Below, piece after piece: positions 1 to 6,448 of a stretch of 11,099 nt of DNA (positions within the stretch are counted from its first letter, which is position 1; every line of letters begins with the position of its first letter). The DNA comes from Verrucomicrobiota bacterium (GTDB taxonomy: Bacteria > Verrucomicrobiota > Lentisphaeria > Oligosphaerales > Oligosphaeraceae). Location: assembly GCA_022709995.1 (NCBI GenBank), contig JAKLHU010000028.1, positions 1 through 11,099 of the forward strand. Direction: 5' to 3'. Made by a program: the position numbers and the translations under genes. The notes beneath the pieces are model-generated. The model ran no database searches. It was not told where the DNA came from and saw nothing but the letters and a program-made list of their open reading frames with translations.

Positions 1-267
1 CCAGCACAGTTCGGTCGGATTCAGGTGATCGATGTGGGGGTGGGTGAAGATCAGGCGTTGCAGAGCCGGCAGATTGATATTGAACTGCGTCGCCTGCCAG
101 AAGGCGTCGGGGCCGAAGTCGATCATGGTGTCGTCGTCGAGCAGATAGCAGCTGCGGCGGCGGAGGTCTTTGCCGCCGCGCTGGCGGGCGGTGGCGCAGA
201 TGTTGCATTCACACCAGAGGGCGGGGACGGCTTCGGCCGCCGCCGTGCCAAGAATGGTCAGGCGCAT
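1..267 (-). CDS. PhnP-like MBL-fold metallo-hydrolase (N-terminal part, truncated by window edge)
   Basis: Only the first 89 residues are present; the frame is open to base 1. The protein begins MRLTILGTAAAEAVPALW, a typical MBL-fold opening strand and glycine turn. Residues 19-24 are CECNIC, a C-x-C-x2-C cluster like the structural zinc site at the same place in E. coli PhnP (phosphoribosyl cyclic phosphodiesterase). Residues 76-81 are HPHIDH, the HxHxDH signature that binds the two catalytic metals. Family knowledge supports a cytoplasmic phosphodiesterase-type hydrolase; the substrate cannot be told from this fragment. The ATG at 267 is the first in frame and is followed directly by the conserved strand. 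It lies 55 nt downstream of the amidohydrolase stop on the same strand, so the two are probably co-transcribed. The upstream AAGG is weak and distant, which would fit co-transcription. PhnP itself is only one member of the family, so no gene symbol is given. Confidence 0.85.
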   Translation of the reverse strand, partial: MRLTILGTAAAEAVPALWCECNICATARQRGGKDLRRRSCYLLDDDTMIDFGPDAFWQATQFNINLPALQRLIFTHPHIDHLNPTELCW

Positions 268-322
268 GTGTGGAGGACCTTAAGGGTTGGAGGGTGAACC
301 AGGGAGGGCGGGGCGGTCGAAA

Positions 323-1198
323 TCAGTCCAGACGCACCAGCTTTTCGGCATTGGCGTGGTAGATTTTCGCCAGGATGGCGCTTGGCAGTCCGAGGCTGTT
401 GAGGAAGTCCTGGTGTTGGGTGTCGAAGTAGTCGCGGGCATAGAGGACGCGGTCCTGGAATTCGTCGAGGAATTCCTTGGCGAAGACGGGGTCTCGGGTG
501 AGGGCGCGGCAGCCGGAGCCGGCGGACCAGTCGCAGTAGAGATTCTGGTGGCGGCGCAGGAGTTCGGGGACTTTGCCGCCGGGCTGGACCGGGCCGGGGA
601 CGGGCGGGTAGCTTGCTTTGCGGTAGAGGTCGTCGCCCGAGATGTGAATCCAGAATCCCGGGGCATGGCCGAGGAAGTTGGTTTCCGGGCAGGCTTGGAG
701 CATGCGTTCGAGTGTTGCGATGTCGCCGCCCCACCATTCCTGCCAGGCGCCGTCGCGGTCGCCGATTTCGTCCTGGAGGTGGAGTGTGACCGGCATGTTC
801 AGTTTGCCGGCGCGGCGGAACAGGCGGAGGGCGTCGCGGTCGTCGTACATCATGCGGACCTTGACTTCGCCGCAGACGCGGGCGCCATAGATGTCATGGG
901 CGGCGGCGAGCTGGTCGCCGGCATTGGGGAGGCGCGGGTCCGGGGCGTAGCCCAGGATGAAGCGTTGGGGGGCGCGTTCATGGTAGGCTATGCAGCGGGA
1001 AAAGGGTATCGGGCCGGTCTGGGAGCCCATGACCTGGGCCGGAATGGCTTTGGCGTAGCCTTTGCTGTACTCGTGGTAGGGGCATTCCCAGCTCAGCAGC
1101 CAGGTCTGGGCAATGTTGTTCGCGTCCATGTTGGCGAGAAATTTGTCCAGGTCGTGGCCATGCCAGTCGGGATGGTTGTGGGCGTCGATGATTTTCAT
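323..1198 (-). CDS. Amidohydrolase family (Amidohydro_2-type) metal-dependent hydrolase
   Basis: This 291-aa protein has the layout of a TIM-barrel amidohydrolase of the Amidohydro_2 type. The expected metal and catalytic residues are all visible: DAHNH with H7 and H9 on strand 1, E111 in GEVKVRMM, H140 in VTLHLQ, H178 in NFLGHAPGFW and D256 in VLYARDYFD. Such enzymes hydrolyse or decarboxylate small cyclic or carboxylated substrates in the cytoplasm; the substrate here is unknown. I chose the ATG at 1198 because the protein then starts MKIIDAHNHPDW, which is where family members usually start. An AAGGG lies 9 nt upstream (plus-strand 1208-1212). The frame stays open upstream to 1378, but that extension is low in complexity and unlike the family. 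The gene is followed 55 nt downstream by the PhnP-like hydrolase. A possible promoter lies at 1344-1372. Confidence 0.9.
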   Translation of the reverse strand: MKIIDAHNHPDWHGHDLDKFLANMDANNIAQTWLLSWECPYHEYSKGYAKAIPAQVMGSQTGPIPFSRCIAYHERAPQRFILGYAPDPRLPNAGDQLAAAHDIYGARVCGEVKVRMMYDDRDALRLFRRAGKLNMPVTLHLQDEIGDRDGAWQEWWGGDIATLERMLQACPETNFLGHAPGFWIHISGDDLYRKASYPPVPGPVQPGGKVPELLRRHQNLYCDWSAGSGCRALTRDPVFAKEFLDEFQDRVLYARDYFDTQHQDFLNSLGLPSAILAKIYHANAEKLVRLD

Positions 1199-1343
1199 GG
1201 TTGAGTGCCCTTGGGTTGCGGTGGTGGCGACGTCGCCGAGGCGGGGTTGCAGGTGCGGGTGGCCGGAAGGGGAAGCGGAGAGGCCGCCGGCGGCGGGCTT
1301 GGCGGTTTTCGCTTCCAGGGCGAGTTTTTGTCCTTGGCGGTAT

Positions 1344-1372
1344 AACATATTCCATCGGGTTCGGATTAGCAA
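1344..1372 (-). promoter_or_regulatory. Candidate sigma70-type promoter for the amidohydrolase/MBL unit
   Basis: Read on the minus strand, TTGCTA (1372-1367) is followed after 17 nt by TATGTT (1349-1344). Both boxes match the vegetative consensus partly and the spacing is ideal. Transcription would begin near 1337, leaving a leader of about 139 nt before the ATG at 1198. This is a by-eye match only. Confidence 0.35.
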
Positions 1373-1395
1373 AGTCATGTCGGCCGTGTTATAAT
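1366..1395 (+). promoter_or_regulatory. Candidate rightward sigma70-type promoter with perfect TATAAT
   Basis: TTAGCA (1366-1371) is followed after 18 nt by a perfect TATAAT (1390-1395) in an otherwise GC-rich context. Its -35 box overlaps that of the leftward candidate on the other strand, giving a back-to-back layout. Transcription would start near 1402, about 457 nt before the ATG of the secreted glycosidase-like gene. The hairpin block at 1583-1680 would then sit in the leader. Confidence 0.35.
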
Positions 1396-1582
1396 AGAAA
1401 AATTGCCGCCCAGGGCGTTGCGTCGCGGCCGGGCTTGGCGGTCCGTGGGGTTGCCTGCCTTGGGCTCATCGCCAAGGCCTCCGCCCCCAGAATGCCCGCG
1501 CATACCTTATAATGATAGTGTTCATGTGCACCATGCGGTGATGGATTTTTGCGGTCAGCGATAGTCAGCGGGTTTTCAGATT

Positions 1583-1680
1583 GCGTCCTTCGGGCGCGAT
1601 GGTATGGCTCCGGCGCCCTCGGGTTCCCTCGCCCTGCGGGCTTCAGTCACCCGGGGTTATGTTTGTCAAGCCCTTCGGGC
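1583..1680. repeat. Block of short GC hairpins in the intergenic region
   Basis: Three compact hairpins lie within 98 nt. The first, at 1583-1597, pairs GCG-CC with GG-CGC around a TTCG loop with one bulged T. The second, at 1631-1641, is GCCC-TGC-GGGC. The third, at 1670-1680, is GCCC-TTC-GGGC. The second and third are followed within a few bases by CAGTC, as if they were related units about 39 nt apart. None is followed by a T-tract, so they do not look like intrinsic terminators. They could be a small dispersed repeat or part of a structured leader RNA; the sequence does not decide between these. Confidence 0.45.
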
Positions 1681-1858
1681 AGTCTATGTCATGTCATACA
1701 GAGAGTCATTTGCCATGCCCAGCTACGGCAAGTTTGCTGGTCTATTCAGCTATATAGATGTCGATGTACCGTAATATGTATCGTCTTCCATCACCACATG
1801 TTGCAGAATAGCAAGATATTAGTAGCTCTGAATCATTCCAACTCGGGCGGGACTCACG

Positions 1859-4837
1859 ATGATGCGAACGATGTTTTTGGTTTTCATGTTTTCCGGCGTG
1901 GCTTTTTGGGCCCAGGGCAGTGTGAATTTGCTTCGTCACGGCGACTTCAACGAGGCTGGTTTCGGGGGCGAGGTCCGCTCCGAGTGGGCGCCGGGCATGT
2001 TCGCCTTGTCGCAGCATACGGAAGAGATGACCTGGAACCGTTGCCTGAAGGTTGAATTGTTGAAAATGGCGGTGTCCGGCGATGGCGTGCGGCGTTTGAA
2101 TGGCAATGTGATGGTGGGCAAGGACGGATCCAAGCCCGGGTTTCCGGTCAAGCCCTCCACGCTGTACCAGTTCAGCTTTGATGTCCGCGGGACGGCGCCG
2201 GGGGCCGGCGTCGGGGCGTGCCTTTGGAGCGGCGAGAGCGCCAAAACGCACGATGGGCTGACGCAAGCCAAGACGAGCCTGGCCGGCTTCAAGGTCACGT
2301 CGGAATGGACGGTGTTGCGGGGCACGTTCCGGACCGGCCCGGACACGCGCCGGGCGGCATTGAATTTCAAGTTGTGGTCGGATTCGGCCCAGGTCAAGGA
2401 TTTCCGCTGGCAGGATGGCCAGTACTTGCTCCTCGACAATGTCCAGGTGCAGGAGAAGGCTTCGCTCGGTTTGGCGGACGGCGCCGGCGCCGGGGAGTCG
2501 GCCGCCGGAGGCGAGGCGGCGGTGCTGGCCCTGCTGGCGCCGGCCACCGACGTCGACGGCTTCATCAATTACAAGACTGGGCAGCCGGCTGCCGTTGACA
2601 GCCGCTTCGGTCTTTGGTTGGAGGGCGACGTGCTTCACCTTGACATCTTTTGCCCGGCGCCGGAGCCGGTCCGGGCCGAAAATCGCGACGATGGCTCCAA
2701 GGTCTGGTCGGGCGATGTTGTCGAGGTGTTTTTTGGCCCGGTTGAAGGCGCCAAGGACCGTTTGCTGTCGCAGTTTGTGCTTGGCGCCGGTGGTGGTCGG
2801 TATCGCGGCAACGGCGCCCGGGAAGTCGCGGGATATGACAGCTGGCGGGCCGTGCCGGAAGTGACGGCGGCAGGCTGGCGGGCGGTTTTCGCCATTCCGT
2901 TGCGGGAGCTTGGCTTTGCCGGTGTCCCGGCCGCCGGTGAGACCATTGCCTTCAATGTGTGCCGTCAGCGTCAGGGCGAGTTGTCGTCCTGGGCGCCGGT
3001 GCGCAATGGTTTCCATGAAGTCAGCCAGTACGGCCTGCTGGTTTTTGGCAATGGTCAGGATTACGCGCGGCGGATTATCGCGACTATGGGGGAGAAGGTC
3101 GAGTCCCTCAGCCAGGAATGGGACGAGTTCGCCGCCGGGAATGCCCCGATCGGCGAGTTGGTTGTCATGGGGCGCAAGCTGCGGCGCCGGCGGCAGGAAC
3201 TGCGTTTTGAGCAGGAGCCGTATGTGCTGGGGACGATGGCCGTGACCGGCGACTACAGTCTGCCGCTGGAGCCGTGGGTGGAAAATTTGGTTCTGGACGG
3301 TAAGAAGCCGATGGCGGTCAAGGCGGCCGTCAATGAGCGCCAGGCCCTGCCGCTGACGATAACGAATCGCACGCGCCAGGCTGGCGCCTATCGCGTGCTC
3401 CTGCATCCCGGGGAAAAAGCGACCATGTATGGTCTTGAGGCCCATGGCCTTGGCAATGGCTTTCCGCCGTCTCGGGTGACGTTGCGGGAAGCGGTGGCCA
3501 TGAAGGACGACGACAGCGGCCAGGGGGGCGGGCGCTATGACGCCTTGGTCAAAATGAATCAGATCGGCACGGTCACGATTGCCGCCGGCGCCACCGGCGT
3601 GGTCTGGGTGGACTTCGATTGCCGCGGCGTGGCCCCCGGAGAGTATTCCGGCGCCATCCGGATCATCCCGTTGAGCGGCGACGGCGGTTTTCTCAAGGGG
3701 ACGACGAAATACCGCGGCCAGGCCCGCGATTTTCCGGTCACACTGACGGTGTTGCCGATCGTCCTGCCGTTGCGGCCGGCCCGGCCGGCGTGGCTGATGG
3801 GCCGCGGGGACACCGAGGACTTGTTCGTGATGCAGGCGGAACTGGGCGGACGCCTGCTCATGATCAATCCATGGTCGCTGAAATTCTCCTTTAACGACGC
3901 GGGTGAACTGGTGCATGGCGATTTGCCGGAAGTGGCGGCATCGATCCGGACCCGCCTGGAATGGTACCGCCAACACGGCGTCGAGGGCGGGCGGCGTTTT
4001 ATCGTCGGCTTCAGTGCCTATACCGTGTTTGCGGAACAGTATCTGCCCAAGGCGATCAAGGAAATGACTCCGGAGTGGCGTCTGGCTTGGAAAAACAACC
4101 TCCTGGCGCTGGATAAGTTGCTGCGGGACAACGGCGTCGGCCAGGACGACTACGCCATCGAGGTCTTTGACGAACCCAATGGCAAGAACATCGACCGCGA
4201 TCTGGAAGTCAGTCGCATCGCGCGCGAGACTCTGCCCGGGGCGAAGTTGTCCATCACCTGGGCGGCCGCCAATTTCGGCCATACGCCGGAGAGCATCCGG
4301 CGTTTTTTGCCGTACATCAACGACCATTGTATCTGGGCCGGGCATCTGTCGAATCCGGCGTACCGCGAGCTGGCCCGGGAATTGCGCTCGACGCCGGGGC
4401 AGCATTATGGCATTTACAGTTGTTCGACTTCACTGCGGGAGGATTTGTACCGCTACTACCGCCTGCATGCCTGGCGGACTCTGGAATTCGGCGCCGAGAC
4501 GGTCGGACTGTACATCTTCTGCGACGCGCCGCACGGCACGGCCGGGGCGACGAACTGGAAAGGGCCGGCCAGCGGCGGCATCACGTATCGGAGCGGCGAC
4601 GAGTCGATTCCGACGATTCGGAGCGAGGCTTTTCGGCAGGGGATGACCGATCTGGCGTACCTCGAGGCCCTGCGTCAGCTGGCGGTCGGGGATTCGGCCG
4701 ATGCCGTCGCCGCCCGCGCTTTTTTGGCGGCGGCGCCGGGCGAAGTCGTGGTGGAGAAACCGTACGATCCGACCCTGGCCGAGCAGATGCGGGAGCAGGC
4801 GGTGGCGTTCATTCTCAAACTGCAAGCGCCGAAATGA
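1859..4837 (+). CDS. Secreted CBM-containing DUF4091-type glycoside hydrolase-like protein
   Basis: This 992-aa protein starts with a signal peptide: R3, a hydrophobic run MFLVFMFSGVAFWA, and likely cleavage near AQG/S at residues 19-21. Residues about 22-200 resemble a carbohydrate-binding jelly-roll (NLLRHGDFNE near the start, YLLLDNVQVQ at the end, as in CBM4/9-like modules). Residues about 230-400 resemble a family-9 carbohydrate-binding domain (VWSGDVVEVFFGP, AGWRAVFAIPLRELGF). A beta-sandwich-like region follows to about 640. The C-terminal part (about 640-950) resembles the DUF4091 barrel, with DEP at 771-773 after a strand and RSEAFRQGMTDLAYLEAL at 921-938. The role is probably binding and cleaving polysaccharide outside the cytoplasm; the substrate is unknown and catalysis by E772 is inferred. 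ATG 1859 or the adjacent ATG 1862 may be used; the RBS is poor. It stands alone, with mutY 79 nt downstream. Confidence 0.88.
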   Translation: MMRTMFLVFMFSGVAFWAQGSVNLLRHGDFNEAGFGGEVRSEWAPGMFALSQHTEEMTWNRCLKVELLKMAVSGDGVRRLNGNVMVGKDGSKPGFPVKPSTLYQFSFDVRGTAPGAGVGACLWSGESAKTHDGLTQAKTSLAGFKVTSEWTVLRGTFRTGPDTRRAALNFKLWSDSAQVKDFRWQDGQYLLLDNVQVQEKASLGLADGAGAGESAAGGEAAVLALLAPATDVDGFINYKTGQPAAVDSRFGLWLEGDVLHLDIFCPAPEPVRAENRDDGSKVWSGDVVEVFFGPVEGAKDRLLSQFVLGAGGGRYRGNGAREVAGYDSWRAVPEVTAAGWRAVFAIPLRELGFAGVPAAGETIAFNVCRQRQGELSSWAPVRNGFHEVSQYGLLVFGNGQDYARRIIATMGEKVESLSQEWDEFAAGNAPIGELVVMGRKLRRRRQELRFEQEPYVLGTMAVTGDYSLPLEPWVENLVLDGKKPMAVKAAVNERQALPLTITNRTRQAGAYRVLLHPGEKATMYGLEAHGLGNGFPPSRVTLREAVAMKDDDSGQGGGRYDALVKMNQIGTVTIAAGATGVVWVDFDCRGVAPGEYSGAIRIIPLSGDGGFLKGTTKYRGQARDFPVTLTVLPIVLPLRPARPAWLMGRGDTEDLFVMQAELGGRLLMINPWSLKFSFNDAGELVHGDLPEVAASIRTRLEWYRQHGVEGGRRFIVGFSAYTVFAEQYLPKAIKEMTPEWRLAWKNNLLALDKLLRDNGVGQDDYAIEVFDEPNGKNIDRDLEVSRIARETLPGAKLSITWAAANFGHTPESIRRFLPYINDHCIWAGHLSNPAYRELARELRSTPGQHYGIYSCSTSLREDLYRYYRLHAWRTLEFGAETVGLYIFCDAPHGTAGATNWKGPASGGITYRSGDESIPTIRSEAFRQGMTDLAYLEALRQLAVGDSADAVAARAFLAAAPGEVVVEKPYDPTLAEQMREQAVAFILKLQAPK

Positions 4838-4916
4838 CCGGCAGGGCGTTGGGCGCGAGCCATGGCTTTTGCGCAGACGGCGTGGGTGATGGCCTGTTTC
4901 GCTGTCGTTTGCACCA

Positions 4917-6053
4917 ATGTCGCGGCGCCGCGGGACGTTAGCCGTGTTAGGTTTTACCGAAGAGGAAGCGGCCTTGGAAACAGCGGCGGTCGAGTCGATG
5001 CTGGCGTGGTATCGGGAGCATCAGCGGGTGCTTCCCTGGCGCAGTCTGCCGACGCCTTACCGGGTGCTGGTCAGTGAAGTCATGCTGCAGCAGACCCAGG
5101 TAGCGACCGTCATACCATACTTTGACCGTTTTCTTCGGGCCTGCCCCGATTTTGCGTCTCTGGCCGCGGCCGACACCGCGGCAGTCCTGAAGCTTTGGGA
5201 AGGGCTGGGCTATTATTCCAGGGCGCGCCGTCTGCAGGCCTGTGCACGGCAGGTGATGGAAAACGGCGGCGCGCTTTCCGCCAACCCGGCGGAATTGGCG
5301 CGCCTGCCCGGCATCGGCCCCTACACGGCGGCGGCGGTTGCCAGCATCGCCTTCGGCCGCCCGTATCCCGCCGTGGACGGCAATGTGCTGCGGGTGCAGG
5401 CGCGGCTCCTGGCCGATGACGCTGACGTGAGTTCAATGGCGGTGCGTCGTCGCGTCTACGAGCGGCTGCTTGCTGTCATCCGGCAGACGCCTGATCCGTC
5501 GGCGTTCAACCAGGCTCAGATGGAAATTGGAGCGATGGTCTGCCTGCCGCGTCAGCCGCTGTGCGGCGACTGCCCCTTGCGCGATTATTGCCGCGCCTTT
5601 GCTTCCGGCGAGCCGACGGCGTACCCGCGCCGGCCGGAACGCCGGGCGGTGCCGCATGTCCAGGTCGCCGTCGGCTTGATTTTTCATCACGGGCGGTTGT
5701 TGATTCTGCGCCGTTCGGAAAAGCAGATGCTGGGCGGGTTGTGGGAATTTCCGGGCGGCAAGCTTGAACCTGGAGAAACGCCGGCAGAGGCCGTGGAACG
5801 GGAAGTGCGCGAAGAAACCGGCCTGGCTGTCGAGGTCGGCGCACGGGTCGGTGTCATCCGGCATGCCTACAGTCACTTTCGCATCACCATGCATGCGTAT
5901 CGCTGTGGGCTGCTGTCGCCCGAGACGCCAGCCGTCGTCACCGATCGGCCGCATGCCTGGGCTGACCAAGAAGAGCTGGCGGCATACGCCTTCCCCAAGG
6001 CCAATCACAAGATTTTCGCCTGCGCCGGCTTTGCGGACGGCTTTCAGGCCTGA
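4917..6053 (+). CDS. mutY: A/G-specific adenine glycosylase MutY with intact Nudix domain
   Basis: MutY removes adenine mispaired with 8-oxoguanine in base excision repair. The 378-aa frame shows the HhH-GPD fold: catalytic E54 in SEVMLQQTQV, the hairpin LPGIGPYTAAA (130-140) and catalytic D154 in PAVDGNV. The 4Fe-4S ligands are C209, C216, C219 and C225, spaced C-x6-C-x2-C-x5-C. The C-terminal MutT-like domain (about 248-370) keeps the 8-oxoG-sensing YSH (318-320). Unusually, it also has a complete Nudix box at 281-303 (G-x5-E-x7-REVREETGL). Classical MutY has lost this box, so a second, 8-oxo-dGTP-cleaving activity is possible; this is inferred. The start is uncertain. ATG 4917 is the first ATG but has no RBS. 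TTG 4974 has AGAGG 8 nt upstream and gives an N-terminus the length of E. coli MutY, so it may be the true start. The flanking genes are unrelated. Confidence 0.95.
   Translation: MSRRRGTLAVLGFTEEEAALETAAVESMLAWYREHQRVLPWRSLPTPYRVLVSEVMLQQTQVATVIPYFDRFLRACPDFASLAAADTAAVLKLWEGLGYYSRARRLQACARQVMENGGALSANPAELARLPGIGPYTAAAVASIAFGRPYPAVDGNVLRVQARLLADDADVSSMAVRRRVYERLLAVIRQTPDPSAFNQAQMEIGAMVCLPRQPLCGDCPLRDYCRAFASGEPTAYPRRPERRAVPHVQVAVGLIFHHGRLLILRRSEKQMLGGLWEFPGGKLEPGETPAEAVEREVREETGLAVEVGARVGVIRHAYSHFRITMHAYRCGLLSPETPAVVTDRPHAWADQEELAAYAFPKANHKIFACAGFADGFQA
4961..4965 (+). promoter_or_regulatory. Possible RBS for a TTG start of mutY
   Basis: AGAGG lies 8 nt upstream of an in-frame TTG at 4974. 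Neither ATG 4917 nor GTG 4944 has a comparable site. Starting at 4974 places the conserved WYREHQRVLPWR about as far from the N-terminus as in E. coli MutY. Confidence 0.4.
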
Positions 6054-6084
6054 ATGAGCATGCCGTTCGAAAAACGCCTGGCTG

Positions 6085-6247
6085 AATAGGACGCAAGGGA
6101 CGGCAAATAGGACGTATGGGACGTATGAGACGTATGGGAAGGCACATAGGACAATGGGACGAATATCCCATTGGATTATTGCAGCCGCAAAAAGTTCGAT
6201 GGAGCTCTACACTAAAGAGCACTGGTCCCATACGTCCCATTTGTCCT
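6085..6247. repeat. GACGTATGG tandem-repeat block with inverted copy
   Basis: Three adjacent 9-mers (GACGTATGG, GACGTATGA, GACGTATGG) span 6111-6137. AATAGGACG occurs at 6085-6093 and again 21 nt later at 6106-6114, and a diverged TAGGACAATGGGACG follows from 6147. The segment 6226-6247, read in reverse complement, matches 6109-6130 at 19 of 22 positions, with a 12-nt perfect core ATGGGACGTATG. Between the arms are a perfect 8-bp hairpin (CAATGGGA 6152-6159, TCCCATTG 6166-6173, loop CGAATA) and a 5-bp stem GCTCT/AGAGC (6204-6220). The whole could fold into a long nested hairpin. The function is unknown; a dispersed intergenic repeat or MITE-like element fits best. Confidence 0.75.
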
Positions 6248-6282
6248 CCCCAGGCCAGGGCGAAGGAATGTTTACGGTTTTT

Positions 6283-6313
6283 GCGGCAAAGCCCGCCGCC
6301 GCTCTTGTTTTTT
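6283..6313 (+). terminator. Weak candidate rho-independent terminator
   Basis: GCGGC at 6283-6287 can pair with GCCGC at 6298-6302, followed by TCTTGTTTTTTG. The stem is only 5 bp and the loop is GC-rich, so support is slight. If real, it would separate mutY from the downstream cassette. Confidence 0.2.
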
Positions 6314-6448
6314 GTATTTTTCCTTGTATTTTATCAAACTTCTCCGGCTTTGCGGCCGGCCGCGGCCCAGTCCGTCCAGGCCGCCATGGGGCGCGGGCGG
6401 GGCGCGCGTCCAGCAGTCGTTCTTTGCTGATATCTATAAGGTAGTTAT

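Larger units (their letters stand above)
1199..1858. other. 660-nt divergent intergenic region
   Basis: This stretch separates the leftward amidohydrolase from the rightward secreted glycosidase-like gene. I see no convincing gene in it. ORFs that enter it are upstream extensions or shadows. It contains a candidate divergent promoter pair (1344-1395), a second TATAAT without a good -35 box (1508-1513), an imperfect palindrome GTGTTCATGTGCAC (1518-1531), a 7-nt direct repeat GTCAGCG (1554-1560 and 1564-1570), and a block of GC-rich mini-hairpins (1583-1680). The last 120 nt are markedly more AT-rich than the rest of the window. No tRNA-like cloverleaf was found by eye. Confidence 0.7.
6054..6448. 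other. 395-nt intergenic region between mutY and the DUF6785-type gene
   Basis: No convincing gene is seen here. The left half is a repeat block (6085-6247) with tandem 9-mers and inverted copies. The right half is more ordinary, with a GC-rich patch followed by a T-rich run (TTGTTTTTTGTATTTTTCC) around 6304-6322. A weak hairpin, GCGGC (6283-6287) with GCCGC (6298-6302), precedes the T-rich run and might end mutY transcription. It lies about 230 nt beyond the mutY stop, so this is doubtful. Confidence 0.65.

Noticed and set aside
287..1204. Plus-strand ORF of 305 codons opposite the amidohydrolase
   Set aside because: It is dominated by Val, Ala, Gly and Glu without motifs, while the minus strand encodes a complete amidohydrolase metal site.
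1199..1378. N-terminal extension of the amidohydrolase to an ATG at 1378
   Set aside because: The extra 60 residues do not resemble the family, and the inner ATG at 1198 has AAGGG upstream and the typical MKIIDAHNH start.
1508..1531. TATAAT at 1508-1513 with the palindrome GTGTTCATGTGCAC as a promoter-operator
   Set aside because: No acceptable -35 box lies 16-19 nt upstream and the palindrome matches at only 10 of 14 positions, so it is no better than chance.
1549..2055. Plus-strand ORF of 168 codons running from the intergenic region into the glycosidase-like gene
   Set aside because: It covers the hairpin block, has no RBS or recognisable domain, and overlaps the signal peptide region of the better gene in another frame.
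1742..4405. Very long antisense ORF (887 codons) opposite the secreted glycosidase-like gene
   Set aside because: It is rich in Arg, Pro, Gln and His with no recognisable domain, the usual look of a GC-rich shadow frame. The plus-strand frame has a signal peptide and clear domains.
6085..6247. CRISPR array
   Set aside because: The repeats are only 9 nt, directly adjacent or irregularly spaced, with no unique spacers of uniform length and no cas genes nearby.
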